Assembly: GCA_948567375.1 (NCBI GenBank) | Contig: OX419755.1 | Location: 52,023,001 to 52,087,000, forward strand | Direction of reading: 5' to 3' | From: Lunularia cruciata | Lineage: Eukaryota > Streptophyta > Marchantiopsida > Lunulariales > Lunulariaceae | Length of the DNA stretch: 64,000 nucleotides | In this document: positions 25,851-36,310 of the stretch, piece after piece | Layout: every line of letters starts with the position of its first letter | Numbering within the stretch: the stretch's first letter is position 1 | Translations under genes and position numbers: made by a program | Notes under the pieces: generated by a model | The model's database searches: none | What the model saw: only the letters and a program-made list of their open reading frames with translations | What the model was told of the DNA's origin: nothing

Positions 25851-27848
25851 TAATATATTATTGATAGTGCAAAACCAATTTCATTGCATCACAATGATAT
25901 TTAGCTACATTTGTAATATATACTTCAAAGTAAAAAATTGAGTATGTTATGAAGATTTTGGTAGAGGAAAAGCTTAATTTTGAGTGGTTGATGGAGTTTA
26001 GTGGACATTCATATTAGACATATGTTTGATATTCACAAGAATTTAGTCTCCTTTGGATCTTTGGAGAAAGATGGATTTCATTCTTTTACTCATGATTGTG
26101 AGCTCTTGATGATTGAAAGTAAAATAGTTTCACCAAATAGCTCTAGCAAAAAAAAAAAATTTCTTGTAAGGAACACATCCTACATGGAAATTAGATTTTG
26201 TGATGGAACACTTTGATGAATAAACTTTAATATGAGCATTATTTGTATATCTCAAGTACTTAATCTAGCCTTCAAATATTACTTCAAGCATCTAGTCTCA
26301 AATCACTACCTCAAATCAGTTCAAACTAACCATAATTTGATCCAATCATGTGTTCTGCCCCTGCATCCTAAAACATACTTTGTTATTAATCCAACAAAAT
26401 AATTTATGTATAATCTACGGAGTACTTTTGTTGATGAAAAAGCAAAGATTAGAACTTATGGTGTATTTTATGGTAGAATATGGTATCCTCTTGTACAAAA
26501 AGCTCAATCCAAGCATACTTTCTTTGTATATCTCATATCTCTTCAATTGGAAGCATCTAGCTTCCAATTGGTATCTCAAGTTGGTTTGAAAAACATATAT
26601 TATTAATGTCTCTCCTAACCTTGCTACTCTATGTATATCACATAAGATTAGTTTCATTATTTTACTATCTCAACAATAAATTATACCAAAAAATGTAAGT
26701 CTAACATCAATTAGCACTAAATACAATTGGTTTGGGCACACATTTCCCTTTAAGAAACCCAATATTAATAGGTTTGGCATCAACTAGTACTAACTTTGAC
26801 TTTACTAAGTTGCTTTTCAAGCTCTAGTTCTTATATCTGTAATTTTGCTAGGCCCAATAGCTTACTCCAATCATGAGAAAGTCACTTAAGAGTTAGGAGA
26901 AACTTCTTGTGTAGTATATTGTCCTAATATGGTGGTTCACCTATTTATTGGGTTTAATCATTTATGGAATTTGACCAAGTCTAGCACATATTTTATTTTG
27001 GATTATTTTTCTAGACTTGTATATCATGGATCAATCAAAATAGCTCTACAACTTAGCACTAAGTTTTAAGATAAAGTCAAGATCTATGTAACACCTCTTA
27101 CATCCTCATTACTTCTTAAGTTAGTTGATAATAACTAATATTAATACTAAAATCATACTCATTTTCTTTGATCAAATTCTTAAGTTGCTTGACTTGATTT
27201 TGGGTTCCAAGTCAACCTTTGAAACACTCTTCTTGAACATAATTCTAGATTTCAAAGACTCTCTACTCCTTGATTTTCCAACTTGTAATCCAATCATAAT
27301 AGCAAGACCTAAGTTTTGAAATTTTTTATTCAAATATCAATGTCAAACTTGATCTTGTTGTAAAGCTCAAGTTAAAGGTTTTTCAATGTTACTAAAAGGA
27401 TTCACTTTTTTATCTTGGTGCTATAGTGCATGTGTCTCATTTTAGAGTCAACTAAAGTTCCACGTATGAGAAACCAAAACTTAATTTGGATGTCAACTTA
27501 AATAACTCTCTAGGTACTTGTGTACTTAAAATGCACTAGATCTTGATAGAAATATCTTGGGAAGAATTCTATAATAATACTAAGATCAGAAAAATCATGT
27601 AATTATTTTAGGAGATACACTCCAAACGTGTGGTTCATTTATGCAACTTGAGAAGTTATCTTATAGCTAATCAGCACCAAATACCATAATTGCTCCATCA
27701 TTAAAGTGCTTAAGATACTATTTGTTTTGTTAGACTCATCTTGATTAGTGTAATCAAACAATATAAAGATCACAACACATTTCCTTATACTCCAATAGCT
27801 ATATCTTTAAGCATATGAAGATTTATTATAGTTGCATATTACTCTTGA
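25851..27848. other. AT-rich decayed DNA, no gene recognised
   Basis: It probably includes the unreadable 5' part of the copia remnant. A perfect 11-bp inverted repeat (caattggaagc / gcttccaattg) is at 26,544-26,570. No conserved domain could be read on either strand. Confidence 0.4.
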
Positions 27849-28101
27849 TGTAAAAGACCAAATCCGAGGAGAGAAATAGGAGAATGGAACTCACAATTAG
27901 GACACTTGAATGAGTGAAAAATCCAAATCCTAGCATGAGCTTTGGCTTTGGTATTTATAGGTAGCATATAAGGCCTTTGAGAAGCTTCTCAAGAAGCTTC
28001 ATCAAGCCTCTTTCTTAAAGTGCAAGCCAAGTTAGCAAGGAAGCTTCTCAAGAAGCTCCCTTCTAGAAGCCGCCTACTTGGCATGCAAGCTAAGCTAGTT
28101 G

Positions 28102-28119
28102 GAAGCTTCTAGAAGCTTC
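28102..28119. promoter_or_regulatory. Perfect four-unit heat shock element in LTR A
   Basis: The sequence GAAgcTTCtaGAAgcTTC is an exact match to alternating nGAAn/nTTCn pentamers (the HSF-binding consensus). The cognate site in the other LTR (33,139-33,156) also matches exactly. Confidence 0.7.
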
Positions 28120-28190
28120 CTTCTAGAAACTATTTACTTGAAGTGCAAGCTAAGCTAGCTGGGAAGCTTCCCAAGAAGCTTCCTAGGTAC

Positions 28191-28203
28191 TTCCGGAATA
28201 TTC
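28191..28203. promoter_or_regulatory. Perfect three-unit heat shock element in LTR A
   Basis: The sequence TTCcgGAAtaTTC matches the trimeric HSE exactly and is unchanged in the other LTR (33,228-33,240). It is about 235 bp upstream of the LTR TATA box on the minus strand. Confidence 0.7.
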
Positions 28204-28299
28204 TAGGCTAATTTGTCTTATGTGATACTTTGTAAGCTCGACTAACTTCATCGCTAAACTCCATATTGTTACATATCCCCCCGCCGCTAGTTGGTGACG

Positions 28300-31200
28300 T
28301 CCTTGTCACTAGTGAAGCTTTGAATTCTTGGATGGCCGTCGGTGCATTCTTGAGGTGAGAAAGAGGTTCACATGTGGCATCATGAAGGGGATACCCTTTC
28401 CAAAGGACCTTGTACTCCATATGTTGGCGACGGCCTTGTTGAATATGGTGACGCGGAAGGATACGATCAACTTCGTACTCCTCATGATCATTGTTAGGGA
28501 TAGGAAGAGGGGGAGGTTGGACTCAAGAGGAAAAGGAAGAGGAGTTAGGAACAAGGGTTTCAACTTGGAAACATGAAAGACAGGATGGATATGCATGTGA
28601 CAAGGCAAAGCAAGTCGATAAGCAACAAGAGAGACAATTTGGGTGATATCAAAGGGTCCTATCTAATTTGGGGCAAGTTTACAAACTTGGGTATCAAGTG
28701 GGAGAGGGAGGTTACTAGAGGATAACATGACTTTATCACGAACTTCAAAGGTGAGATCACAACGATGGTGGTCCGCATATTGTTTTTGGTGATTTTGAGG
28801 AACAAGGAGGTGAGACTTGGCTTGTTGGAGAGATTGGAATATAGTGGTCAAGAATGTGGAATAATGAGGAACCTAAGATGGAAGGGAAGCAAGAAGAGAA
28901 TCTGGAACAAGCGGATCTTGGCCAAAATTAAGAAAGAAAGGAGAAAATCCAATGCTTGCCTATTTGGAATTGTTGTAGGCAAATTCTGCAACTACAAGAC
29001 ATTCATCCCAATTGGTATGGTGTACATTGACAAAGGGACACAACATATCCTCCAATGTACAATTTGCATGTTCAGTTTGTCTATCAGGTTGAGGATGATA
29101 GGCCGTGGACAAAGCAAGCTTGGTGTCGAGTATCTAAAAGAGTGCTTGCCAAAACTTCCCGGTAAATCAAGGATCACGGTCAAAGATGAGTACACGTGGT
29201 ATCCCATGATATTTGAAGACATTGTTGAAGTAGATTTGCACTAAGGTTGGAGCATCCACAGTATCGCATGTTGGTGCTAAGTGGATTTGCTTACTAAGCT
29301 TACCCACAAACACCACGACTGCGTTGTGTCCTCATTTTGTCTTTGGCAAGGATGTGATAAGATCCAAGCTCACATGCTCCCAACGAGCAAATGGAATGGC
29401 AAGTGGTTGAAGGATTCCACTTGGCTACTGGTTGCTAGCCTTGTTACATTGCTAGCTCTCACACAATCAAACAAATTCTTGAACATCTTGTGTCATGTTG
29501 GGCTACCACCATTGATGTTGGAGGTTACCCAAGGTCTTGCCCACACCCATGTGACCAATGATGGGTAAATCATGGGCTTCTTGAAGGCACACAAGTCGAA
29601 GATCACCTTAGTTGGAACATAGATCCGGTTCTCATGGAATAAAAGACCCTACTTGATGGAGAAGGTGTTGTACTCCTTATTGCATGCCATAAGGCAACCA
29701 TGTACCATTTGGAAGAAGGGATCTTGGTGTAGAGCTGACTAAAACTCGTTTTGGACCTTGGAGTCAACTGACACCATTGAAATTGCCATTGTGATGAGAG
29801 GAAGAGACTTCAAATCAGGTCTTCATGATAAAGCATCAAGGATGACATGGAACTGACCTAGTTTGTACTCAAGTTTGATGTCATACAATTGGAGTTGTTC
29901 CTCCCATCGATGATGTTGACTCTTCATGTGTTCCAAGTGTAAGGTCTGCAATAATGGTTTGTGATCAGTTTGCATGATCACTTGTTTCCCCAAGAGGTAA
30001 TGCCTCCATACCTTGGTGGCGTATACCATTGCAAGTTGTTCTCGATCTTGATCAGAGTAGTTTTGTTCAGCCGTATTGAGTCAGCAAGACACAAAGGCAA
30101 TGGGATGGAGTCCATCTAGGAATTCTTGTTATAGCACGGCTCCAATTGCAAAGTTAGAAGCATCAAAATCAACCACATAGGGTAGTTGAGGATCATATGG
30201 TTGAAGAATGGGTCTTGAAGACACCATATGCTTTAACTCCGGGAATGCTTCTTCATGCTTGGTGGTCCACTAGAAACTCAAGTTCTTTCCTAAGAGATCA
30301 TTCAATGGTGTAGCCACATGAGCATAATAATTGATGAACCGTCGGTAAGAACTGGCTAATCCATTGAATGCACGTACTTCTGTAGCATCTTTTGGGGTAG
30401 GCCAATCAATAATGGCCTTGATTTTCTCTTCTTCCATCTTGATCCCCTCTGATGAAATCTTATGACCCAAGAAGGTAACCTCCTTTTGCCAAAAGGCACA
30501 CTTTGACTTCTTGTAGTAAAATTTCCATTGTCGTAGTCGTCTTAAGACTTCTCGCACATGATTCATGTGTCCTGCCTCTATCTTGCTAATAGCCATTGTG
30601 AAGATCCAACTTAGAAAAGTAGCATGCTCCACTTAGTTGATCAAGCAAGTCATTTATCCGAGGCAAGGGATATGCATTCTTCATGGTTTGCTTATTGAGC
30701 CCACAATAATCAATATAGAAACAAAGTCCTCCATCCTTCTTTAGAACAAATAGTACCAGTGCTCCCCAAGGAGAGGTATTATGTCATATGAAGTCCTTCT
30801 CCAACAACTCTGTAAGTGTTGTTTGCAACTCCTCCAACTGCTTTGGTGAGAGCCGATAGATCGGTCTACTCATTGGAGTACTCCCTCGCGATAGCTTGAT
30901 CTTGAAGGGCATACCTCGATGTGAGGGTAATCCCTTTGGCAAATCATCCGGAAACACGTCTGCAAACTCCTTAACTATCCAATCAACCATTGCTTGATGA
31001 GGCTCTTGGCCCTCCGCAGATCGTTCTTGTGCAATCGGTATGATCCACACCATGAATACAAACTTATCTTCCTCCAAAGCTTGCTCTATGGCTACTTTAC
31101 TAACAAACTTCTCTTCTAGGGACTCATCTCTCTTCCAAGCTTGCTCCTTGGTTGCCTTCTTGGCAAACTTCCCATCTTGGGACTCACCTCCTTGCCATGT

Positions 31201-31610
31201 TTGCTCTATGGTTACCTTCTCAACAAACTTTCCATTTTGGGACTGACGATTCTTAGGTGTCTTACTCAAAGGTGCCAGACAACCTAATCGGAAATTCCTA
31301 CCTTGGTGTTGTACTTGAATTTGGTGTCGGGTCCAATCAAATTGAACCTTATGATATTCAAGCCAAGGTAGACCCATAATGATGTCATAGTGTAGAGGTG
31401 TCACTACAAACCTCATACACTCCAAATACTCCTTCCCAATCTTGAAGGTAACATGATGCAAGGTGCAGAATGTAGAACCTTTTCTACCATCTGCCATCAT
31501 CAAACTATTTCCAATCATGGGCTTGATAGGAATACCCAATTCCTTTGCTACTTGCATAAACATGCAATTCTTTGAGCTTCTAGAATCAACCAAAATCCTA
31601 CACCCCAATT
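28300..31610 (-). pseudogene. Element A pol: protease, RT, RNase H, integrase, chromodomain
   Basis: The longest intact piece (31,608-30,784) holds an aspartic protease whose active triad reads DSR rather than D-S/T-G. A charged linker with three tandem repeats follows, then the RT entry (FADVFPDDLPKGLP, YRLSPKQLEEL). RT continues after a stop with [10 protein letters not shown] and the LDLHNGY block. It then jumps at about 30,590 directly to SKIEAGHMNHV, so the F-x-D-D catalytic box is missing. RT thumb (FLGHKISSEGIK), RNase H (QTDHKPLLQTL near 29,960) and integrase fragments follow, and the C-terminal chromodomain ([15 protein letters not shown], about 28,420-28,370) closes the frame next to the polypurine tract. 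Stops and frameshifts are frequent in integrase. It cannot encode an active enzyme set. Confidence 0.88.
31040..31246 (-). repeat. Tandem-repeat linker between protease and RT in element A
   Basis: About three units of 23-24 codons share the pattern GKF(V/A)xK(V/A)TxEQxWxxxES, alternating acidic and basic residues. The plus strand over the same bases shows it as repeated tgctc(t/c)atggttacctt-like blocks. Element B has decayed versions (41,640-41,900). Confidence 0.7.
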
Positions 31611-31779
31611 AGATATTATACCTTGCAAGTGAAGCAAACTTGCATAGGTCAAGCCTTCAATACCATTGGAACTAATCAAGCTCCCAATAAGCGGCTCAAA
31701 ATCTCATACTAGGATTCTTTGTTTCCCTAATCATTCTACTCCACAACCTCCACCTAGGCAACTTGTCAAGGTCATCCAT

Positions 31780-32630
31780 TCTTGAGTGGACATTCCACAA
31801 TGTGATGCCCCAATTGGCGACAATAAAAACAAACACCATTTTCTTGCAGTTTCTCTCTATTTGTCATGCCAAGTGGTCTTTGTTGAATGGCATCAATCTC
31901 CATTGGTGCTTGCTCTTCCACTTGTGTGTAGTGTATTGGTAGGCTCTATGGAGGTTGAGGTCGAGACCAAGTTGTTGCCACCAAGGAATCAAAATGTTTG
32001 GCCAACTGCATGGCTTCCTCCAAGTGTTGTGGCTCTTGCATGGTTACCTCTAACTTGGTTCTTGCCTTCAAGCCTCTCACAAATCAATCTAAAGCTTCAC
32101 CTTCCAATATATATGGAATTTGCATGATGGTGGTGTTTTGGAACTATGTGACGTAACTTCTTACAAAGCCAATCTGTTTCAACTCTGTCAACTTATCTTG
32201 TGCAGCTTGTGTGGCATTTATAGCTTGGAACCGACTAATTATTGCACTCTTGAGTTCTACCCATGTCAAGATTGGTGCATCAAGTTGTTGTTCAGCTTGC
32301 TCTACTCGGAATCTCCACCATAGCTTTGCTACTCCATCCAATTGGCTAGAAGCCAAGAGAATTTGTTTTTGCTTGTCTTGTAGATTGGTAGCTTCAAAAT
32401 AACGTTCATAATCAAACACAAAATTCTCCACTGCACCCGGAAGATTCTTGTCTTCATATACCTTGGGTTTAAGGAATTTGATCCAATCTTCTCCTTCTCA
32501 AATTGGTACTCTCTCCACTTGCTCTTTTCATTGAAGATCCCATTCATCCAACAATCAAGTAAGGTGCTTGATTTGTTATTGCATAGTAAAAATAACATCG
32601 GGTATTGCCACCATGGTTGCTACTCTATCA
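31780..32630 (-). pseudogene. Element A gag with CCHC zinc knuckle
   Basis: A retrotransposon Gag domain is readable around 32,431-32,144 (FVFDYERYF...ASSQLDGVAKLWW and ELKSAIISRFQAINA), followed by a decayed region. A zinc knuckle, CFYCRQLGHHIVEC, near 31,830-31,785 fits C-x2-C-x4-H-x4-C. It would form the virus-like particle core and bind element RNA. Several in-frame stops (TAA/TAG replacing Gln codons) break the frame. Confidence 0.8.
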
Positions 32631-32647
32631 CACCACCCCTAATCTAT

Positions 32648-32863
32648 CTAATTTACGAACACATAAAAACAGCACGTCCACTGTTCTCCATAAGTTACAA
32701 TCCGAAGCACCAAGGGTTCCTCAGATATGGTGATCATATGCAAAAAATCTTGTCCAAAGTGCGAGGTGATGAATTGTGTGAAATGATACTTGGGTAGTAT
32801 TTGGATGCAAAAATCCCAATGGTTTGATGGAAGTGGATTTGGTGGTCCGTAAATTCCATCCAT
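32648..32863 (-). CDS. Element A leader ORF between primer-binding site and gag
   Basis: An open 71-codon frame starts with ATG 10 bases after the primer-binding site and ends just before gag. It contains PNPLP near residue 8, LPK near 23, FGQDF near 36 and EEPLVLRIV near 48. Equivalent residues appear in the leaders of elements B and C, including the spacing from FG to the Glu-rich segment. It is the only unbroken frame in the element. It has no domain known to me, no signal peptide, and aromatic and Cys residues near its end. Function unknown. Confidence 0.55.
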   Translation of the reverse strand: MDGIYGPPNPLPSNHWDFCIQILPKYHFTQFITSHFGQDFLHMITISEEPLVLRIVTYGEQWTCCFYVFVN

Positions 32864-32872
32864 CCTATTCCT

Positions 32873-32884
32873 ACTCTAATACCA
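32873..32884 (-). other. Element A primer-binding site (initiator Met tRNA)
   Basis: The minus strand reads TGGTATTAGAGT one base inside the LTR. The canonical plant iMet site is TGGTATCAGAGC. Confidence 0.75.
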
Positions 32885-32885
32885 A

Positions 32886-33310
32886 TATAAAAGACCAAAT
32901 TCAAGGAGAGAAATAGGAGAATAGAAACTCACAATGGGATACTTGAATGAGGGAAAACTCCGAATCTTAGCATGAGCTTTGGCTTTGGTATTTATAGGTA
33001 GCATACAATGCCTTTGAAAAGCTTCTCAAGAAGCTTACTCAAGCCGCTTTCTTAGATTGCAAGCCAAGTTAACTAGGAAGCTTCTCAAGAAGCTTCCTTC
33101 TAGAAGCCGCCTACTTGGCATGCAAGCTAAGCTAGTTGGAAACTTCTAGAAGCTTCCTTCTAGAAGTTACTTACTTGAGGTGCAAGCTAAACTAGTCGGG
33201 AAGCTCCCCAAGAAGCTTCCTAGGTACTTCCGGAATATTCTAGGCTAATTTGTCTTATGTGCTACTCCGTAAGCCGGACTAACTTTGTTGCTAAAATCCA
33301 TATTGTTACA
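32886..33310 (-). repeat. Element A LTR (5' LTR relative to transcription)
   Basis: Partner of the LTR at 27,849-28,273. The terminal TG on + is mutated to TA. It carries TATAAATA on minus (32,996-32,989) and conserved HSE arrays at 33,139-33,156 and 33,228-33,240. Confidence 0.92.
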
Positions 33311-34949
33311 CTTGAGACATATGATATAATTTGAGTAAGACTCCAACCTTCAAGTTCTCCTTTCAAATTGAGTTGTTTTGATTCCCAAGTACATATTGCA
33401 AAACAAGTAAGATGTATATGTTGTTATATCTTTGTGCATTTCCTCATAACAATCTCATCAGATCAAAGAAGCTCATAGCTTCATATCTACTACATCTTTC
33501 CATCAATGTCAACATAAAATATAAATCTCTACATTAGATACATGATATCAAAGAATGATTAAAATATACAAGATTATCTTTAGATGTTATTTTAGTCCTT
33601 CTCATGCATAATTCATTCTTGTAAATATTATCAACCAAGAAAAGCTCACTTGTAAATGCTTGAGTGCATATATCTTCCCAATCCAAGCCCTTAAAATCAC
33701 TAGGTTGAAAACATTGTCAAGTTTTCTTTAAACACTTTTTTTGTATCAAAATATAACATATTTATATACTCAAAGTCAAAACTTCATCTTGAACTTGCAT
33801 TCTTTACCTTAAATATAGGAGTTGTTTGCTTTCTAGAACTCATAACTCAAGAATGACCAAAAAATGAAAATTTCTTAAAGCTAACATTGAGAGCATTACT
33901 TCAAAATACATTACCAAGATCTAAAATGGACGTCTAAAAGCCAATGTGGTGCATATAATTTTCAAAATTTGCAAATTTGTTTCTTTTCTTTTTGTGAGGA
34001 TGAGAAGTTTTCCTTTCATATTGGGAGGAAGAAATCTTCATGGTTGGGTATTTTTTGGATCCATCTTCTTAGATAGCAAGTGTACAAAGAAAGATAGTAC
34101 CAAAAAAGGTCAAGTATAAAAAATAGCACAATTCAAAGAGGAAAGTTATGAAGACTCTTTACCCAACTACTTTATAAGCCAAGGATTGTATTGCAAATTC
34201 AAAGTCTCTTGCCATATAAGTAAAGAACCACCGCCAAGAACCATTGGTGCTTGCCAAAGAGCTCTCACATATGGATAGAGATTGTTCAACTATTGAAGAA
34301 TGTTGGCCAAAGAGCATTGGCTATAAAATCAAAGGAGGAGATGCATAATGAAAATGTGTGAAATATGCATAAGGACTATATTTGGACCACTTGGGATGCT
34401 CACATGAAGCAAGTAACCACATTGACAATGATGACACTTAGGATTATGCATGCTTAATCTATTCCTTTGTTGACTATTTTGGGAATATCAAGTTATGGGA
34501 GTGGTTAGCACATCATGCGAGTTGTATTTTAGGGCTATTTGAGATTATTTTCCATGTCCATGACTATTCCATGGGCTACCCCATACACTCCATGATGAAG
34601 GTAGACATGCTCTTTTCCTACCACTTGATTGTTTGGCATGTGACCCCTTGGATGAGTTAGCATAGTTCTTATTCCTCCTACTCCTTGATGGTGTCTCTAT
34701 TATACTAGAGGAGGACGTGTTGGGCATAGAGAGATAGCTGCCAAATTTTGTAGCTTCCAAGTGGAGTATTGGGCTACCTTGCATGAAGAGTCTATTAGGA
34801 TTACACATTACAAGAGATAGGTTTAACCACATGATACCATAGATTCCACACAATTATGATGGTTAGGCTAGAGAGTACAGTAGAGCAACACGAGCACTAC
34901 ACCCTTTGTCTATAAATAGTCCCATTGATTAGAGTATCTCTTCCTTACA
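33311..34949. other. AT-rich decayed DNA, no gene recognised
   Basis: This is the flank into which element A inserted. Open frames (for example 34,545-34,853 -) have no motif and composition like their surroundings. Confidence 0.4.
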
Positions 34950-35420
34950 TTTATTATATCATATGGCAAGAGAGGGAGTACCAATAGAGATCTTAGATTA
35001 TCAACCTAAGCAACTTTTATGTCTTGATAGATTGCTTTTGCCACAAGCATTGCACATTGCCTTGTGCTTGTCCTTAGGAGGGTTATCAAGGATGGTATAT
35101 GACCATCTTAGAGATTGCTTTTAGGCAAATGATCCTTCTAGTGGTTTTACCAAGCTATTTCAAGTGGCTATAGTAGTAGCAAGCAGGGATATTCCTACAT
35201 TAGTTAATGGTGTGTTAGGTGCTAATCAATTCCTTGTGATGGATAACATAATGGACATTAGACTAATTGCTATGAGGAGGTCTTTTTGCATTTGTTAAGT
35301 TGTATCATTGTCCTTCAATATCATTCTCACTTTTGACATCAACTAAGTTTATATTAGTTTGGACTAGCTACAACTAAAGGTTGTGAGGTTTTATCTCTTA
35401 GCATTCCTAGATATCTTATC
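34950..35420 (+). pseudogene. Non-LTR-type reverse transcriptase fragment, N-terminal part
   Basis: Read across stops, the plus strand gives SGFTKLFQVAIVVASRDIPT...VLGANQF, then IRLIAM, then QFGLATTKGCEVL near 35,350-35,395. This is the order of the entry motifs of a LINE-like RT family that I associate with early land plants (GDIP...LLGANRLLAL...RPIAVGE...QFGVATRGGCEA). It is heavily mutated and has no catalytic motif in this fragment. A C-terminal fragment of what appears to be the same family is at 57,540-58,395. Confidence 0.5.
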
Positions 35421-35636
35421 ATGATATTTGTAATGCCAAAGCAAGGTTTCTCAGACAATGGATTGGTAATGTTGGTATTCATAGGTATTTTGGTAGTCAC
35501 TCATGGACTACTTATTGGTAGTCTGATTTTAGGATAGGGCTACTGATCACATGGTGAGACTCACCGTCACTTGCATCATTTGCACCATCAAATATGCCAT
35601 CAATGGCACTATTAGGGTTGGAGATCTAGGTTGAGC

Positions 35637-35669
35637 AGAGGAGTATACACTTTGAAGGTATACTCCTCT
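35637..35669. repeat. 12-bp perfect inverted repeat
   Basis: The arms agaggagtatac (35,637-35,648) and gtatactcctct (35,658-35,669) flank a 9-nt loop. Confidence 0.85.
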
Positions 35670-35681
35670 ACTTAATTTTTT

Positions 35682-35880
35682 GATGTTAAGCCTTCAAATT
35701 CCTCGCTATGGTGGATAGAGGCAAACAAGAGTCACATGGAGTCTCTTAGCTAGAGTAGGTGTGGCTGGACTATAATTAATGTCCAATTGGTGGCAGATTG
35801 TTGAGTGAAGGATCAAGTACATATCTTATTTGAGTGTGATTCAAGTGGAAGAATGAATCAAATACATCAAATAAATGAGA
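35682..35880 (+). repeat. Dispersed repeat copy 1 (partner at 57,376)
   Basis: The segment from gatgttaagccttcaa to gattcaagtggaagaatgaat recurs at 57,376-57,545 in the same orientation with moderate divergence. The second copy lacks about 18 bases (taatgtccaattggtggc). The shared tgttgagtg...gatcaagtac after a purine-rich stretch could be an LTR start. Confidence 0.7.
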
Positions 35881-36310
35881 GTCAAGGAGAAATTGGGTGT
35901 AGAAACCAAGGATGTTGGTGGTATCTCCAAGCCTCACTGATCATTAGTACATTCAATTGTGGTCTTAGATTACCTTGAGAATGATCATGTACAAAAGTTT
36001 TGTGCAAATTGATGAGATTTGGTAGTGGGGTAGATGGTCTACAAAAGCGTTGGCCAAATTTGTAAGAATTGAGTTAATTTGAGACAATGAGTGTTTGATT
36101 TGAGCTAGGAGGTGAAATCATGAGCAATTTGGTGCAAATTGAACTCAATATGCAAAATTGAAAGTGGATTTGGGAACCAATCTCCTCAAATTAGAGATTT
36201 GGAGATCTATATCTTTCCCATTTGGCTTGATTTGAGAGTTAGTAGAGGATTTAGCAGTCAGCCAATTGTAGAAGAGGTGCATCAGATTGGTGGAGGTTGC
36301 CCAAAGTTGA

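Larger units (their letters stand above)
27849..28273 (-). repeat. Element A LTR (3' LTR relative to transcription)
   Basis: The LTR is 425 bp. On the minus strand it runs from TGTAACAATATGG to TCTTTTACA. TATAAATA lies at 27,959-27,952. Upstream of it lie repeated GAAGCTTC palindromes and two perfect heat-shock-element matches (28,102-28,119 and 28,191-28,203). Confidence 0.93.
27849..33310 (-). mobile_element. Ty3/gypsy chromovirus element A, full length, decayed
   Basis: Two LTRs (27,849-28,273 and 32,886-33,310) with TG(T)...ACA ends, seen on + as tgtaaaag...tgttaca, enclose a 4.6-kb interior transcribed on the minus strand. The element is flanked by an exact 5-bp target duplication, cttga, at 27,844-27,848 and 33,311-33,315. 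The primer-binding site is complementary to initiator Met tRNA (tggtattagagt on minus, 32,884-32,873). The polypurine tract is the ggcgggggg run on minus at about 28,288-28,274. Gene order on minus is leader ORF, gag, protease, RT, RNase H, integrase, chromodomain. The LTRs differ by roughly one base in ten by eye, so the insertion is old. The reading frames carry many stops and an RT deletion, so the copy is not autonomous. Confidence 0.93.
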
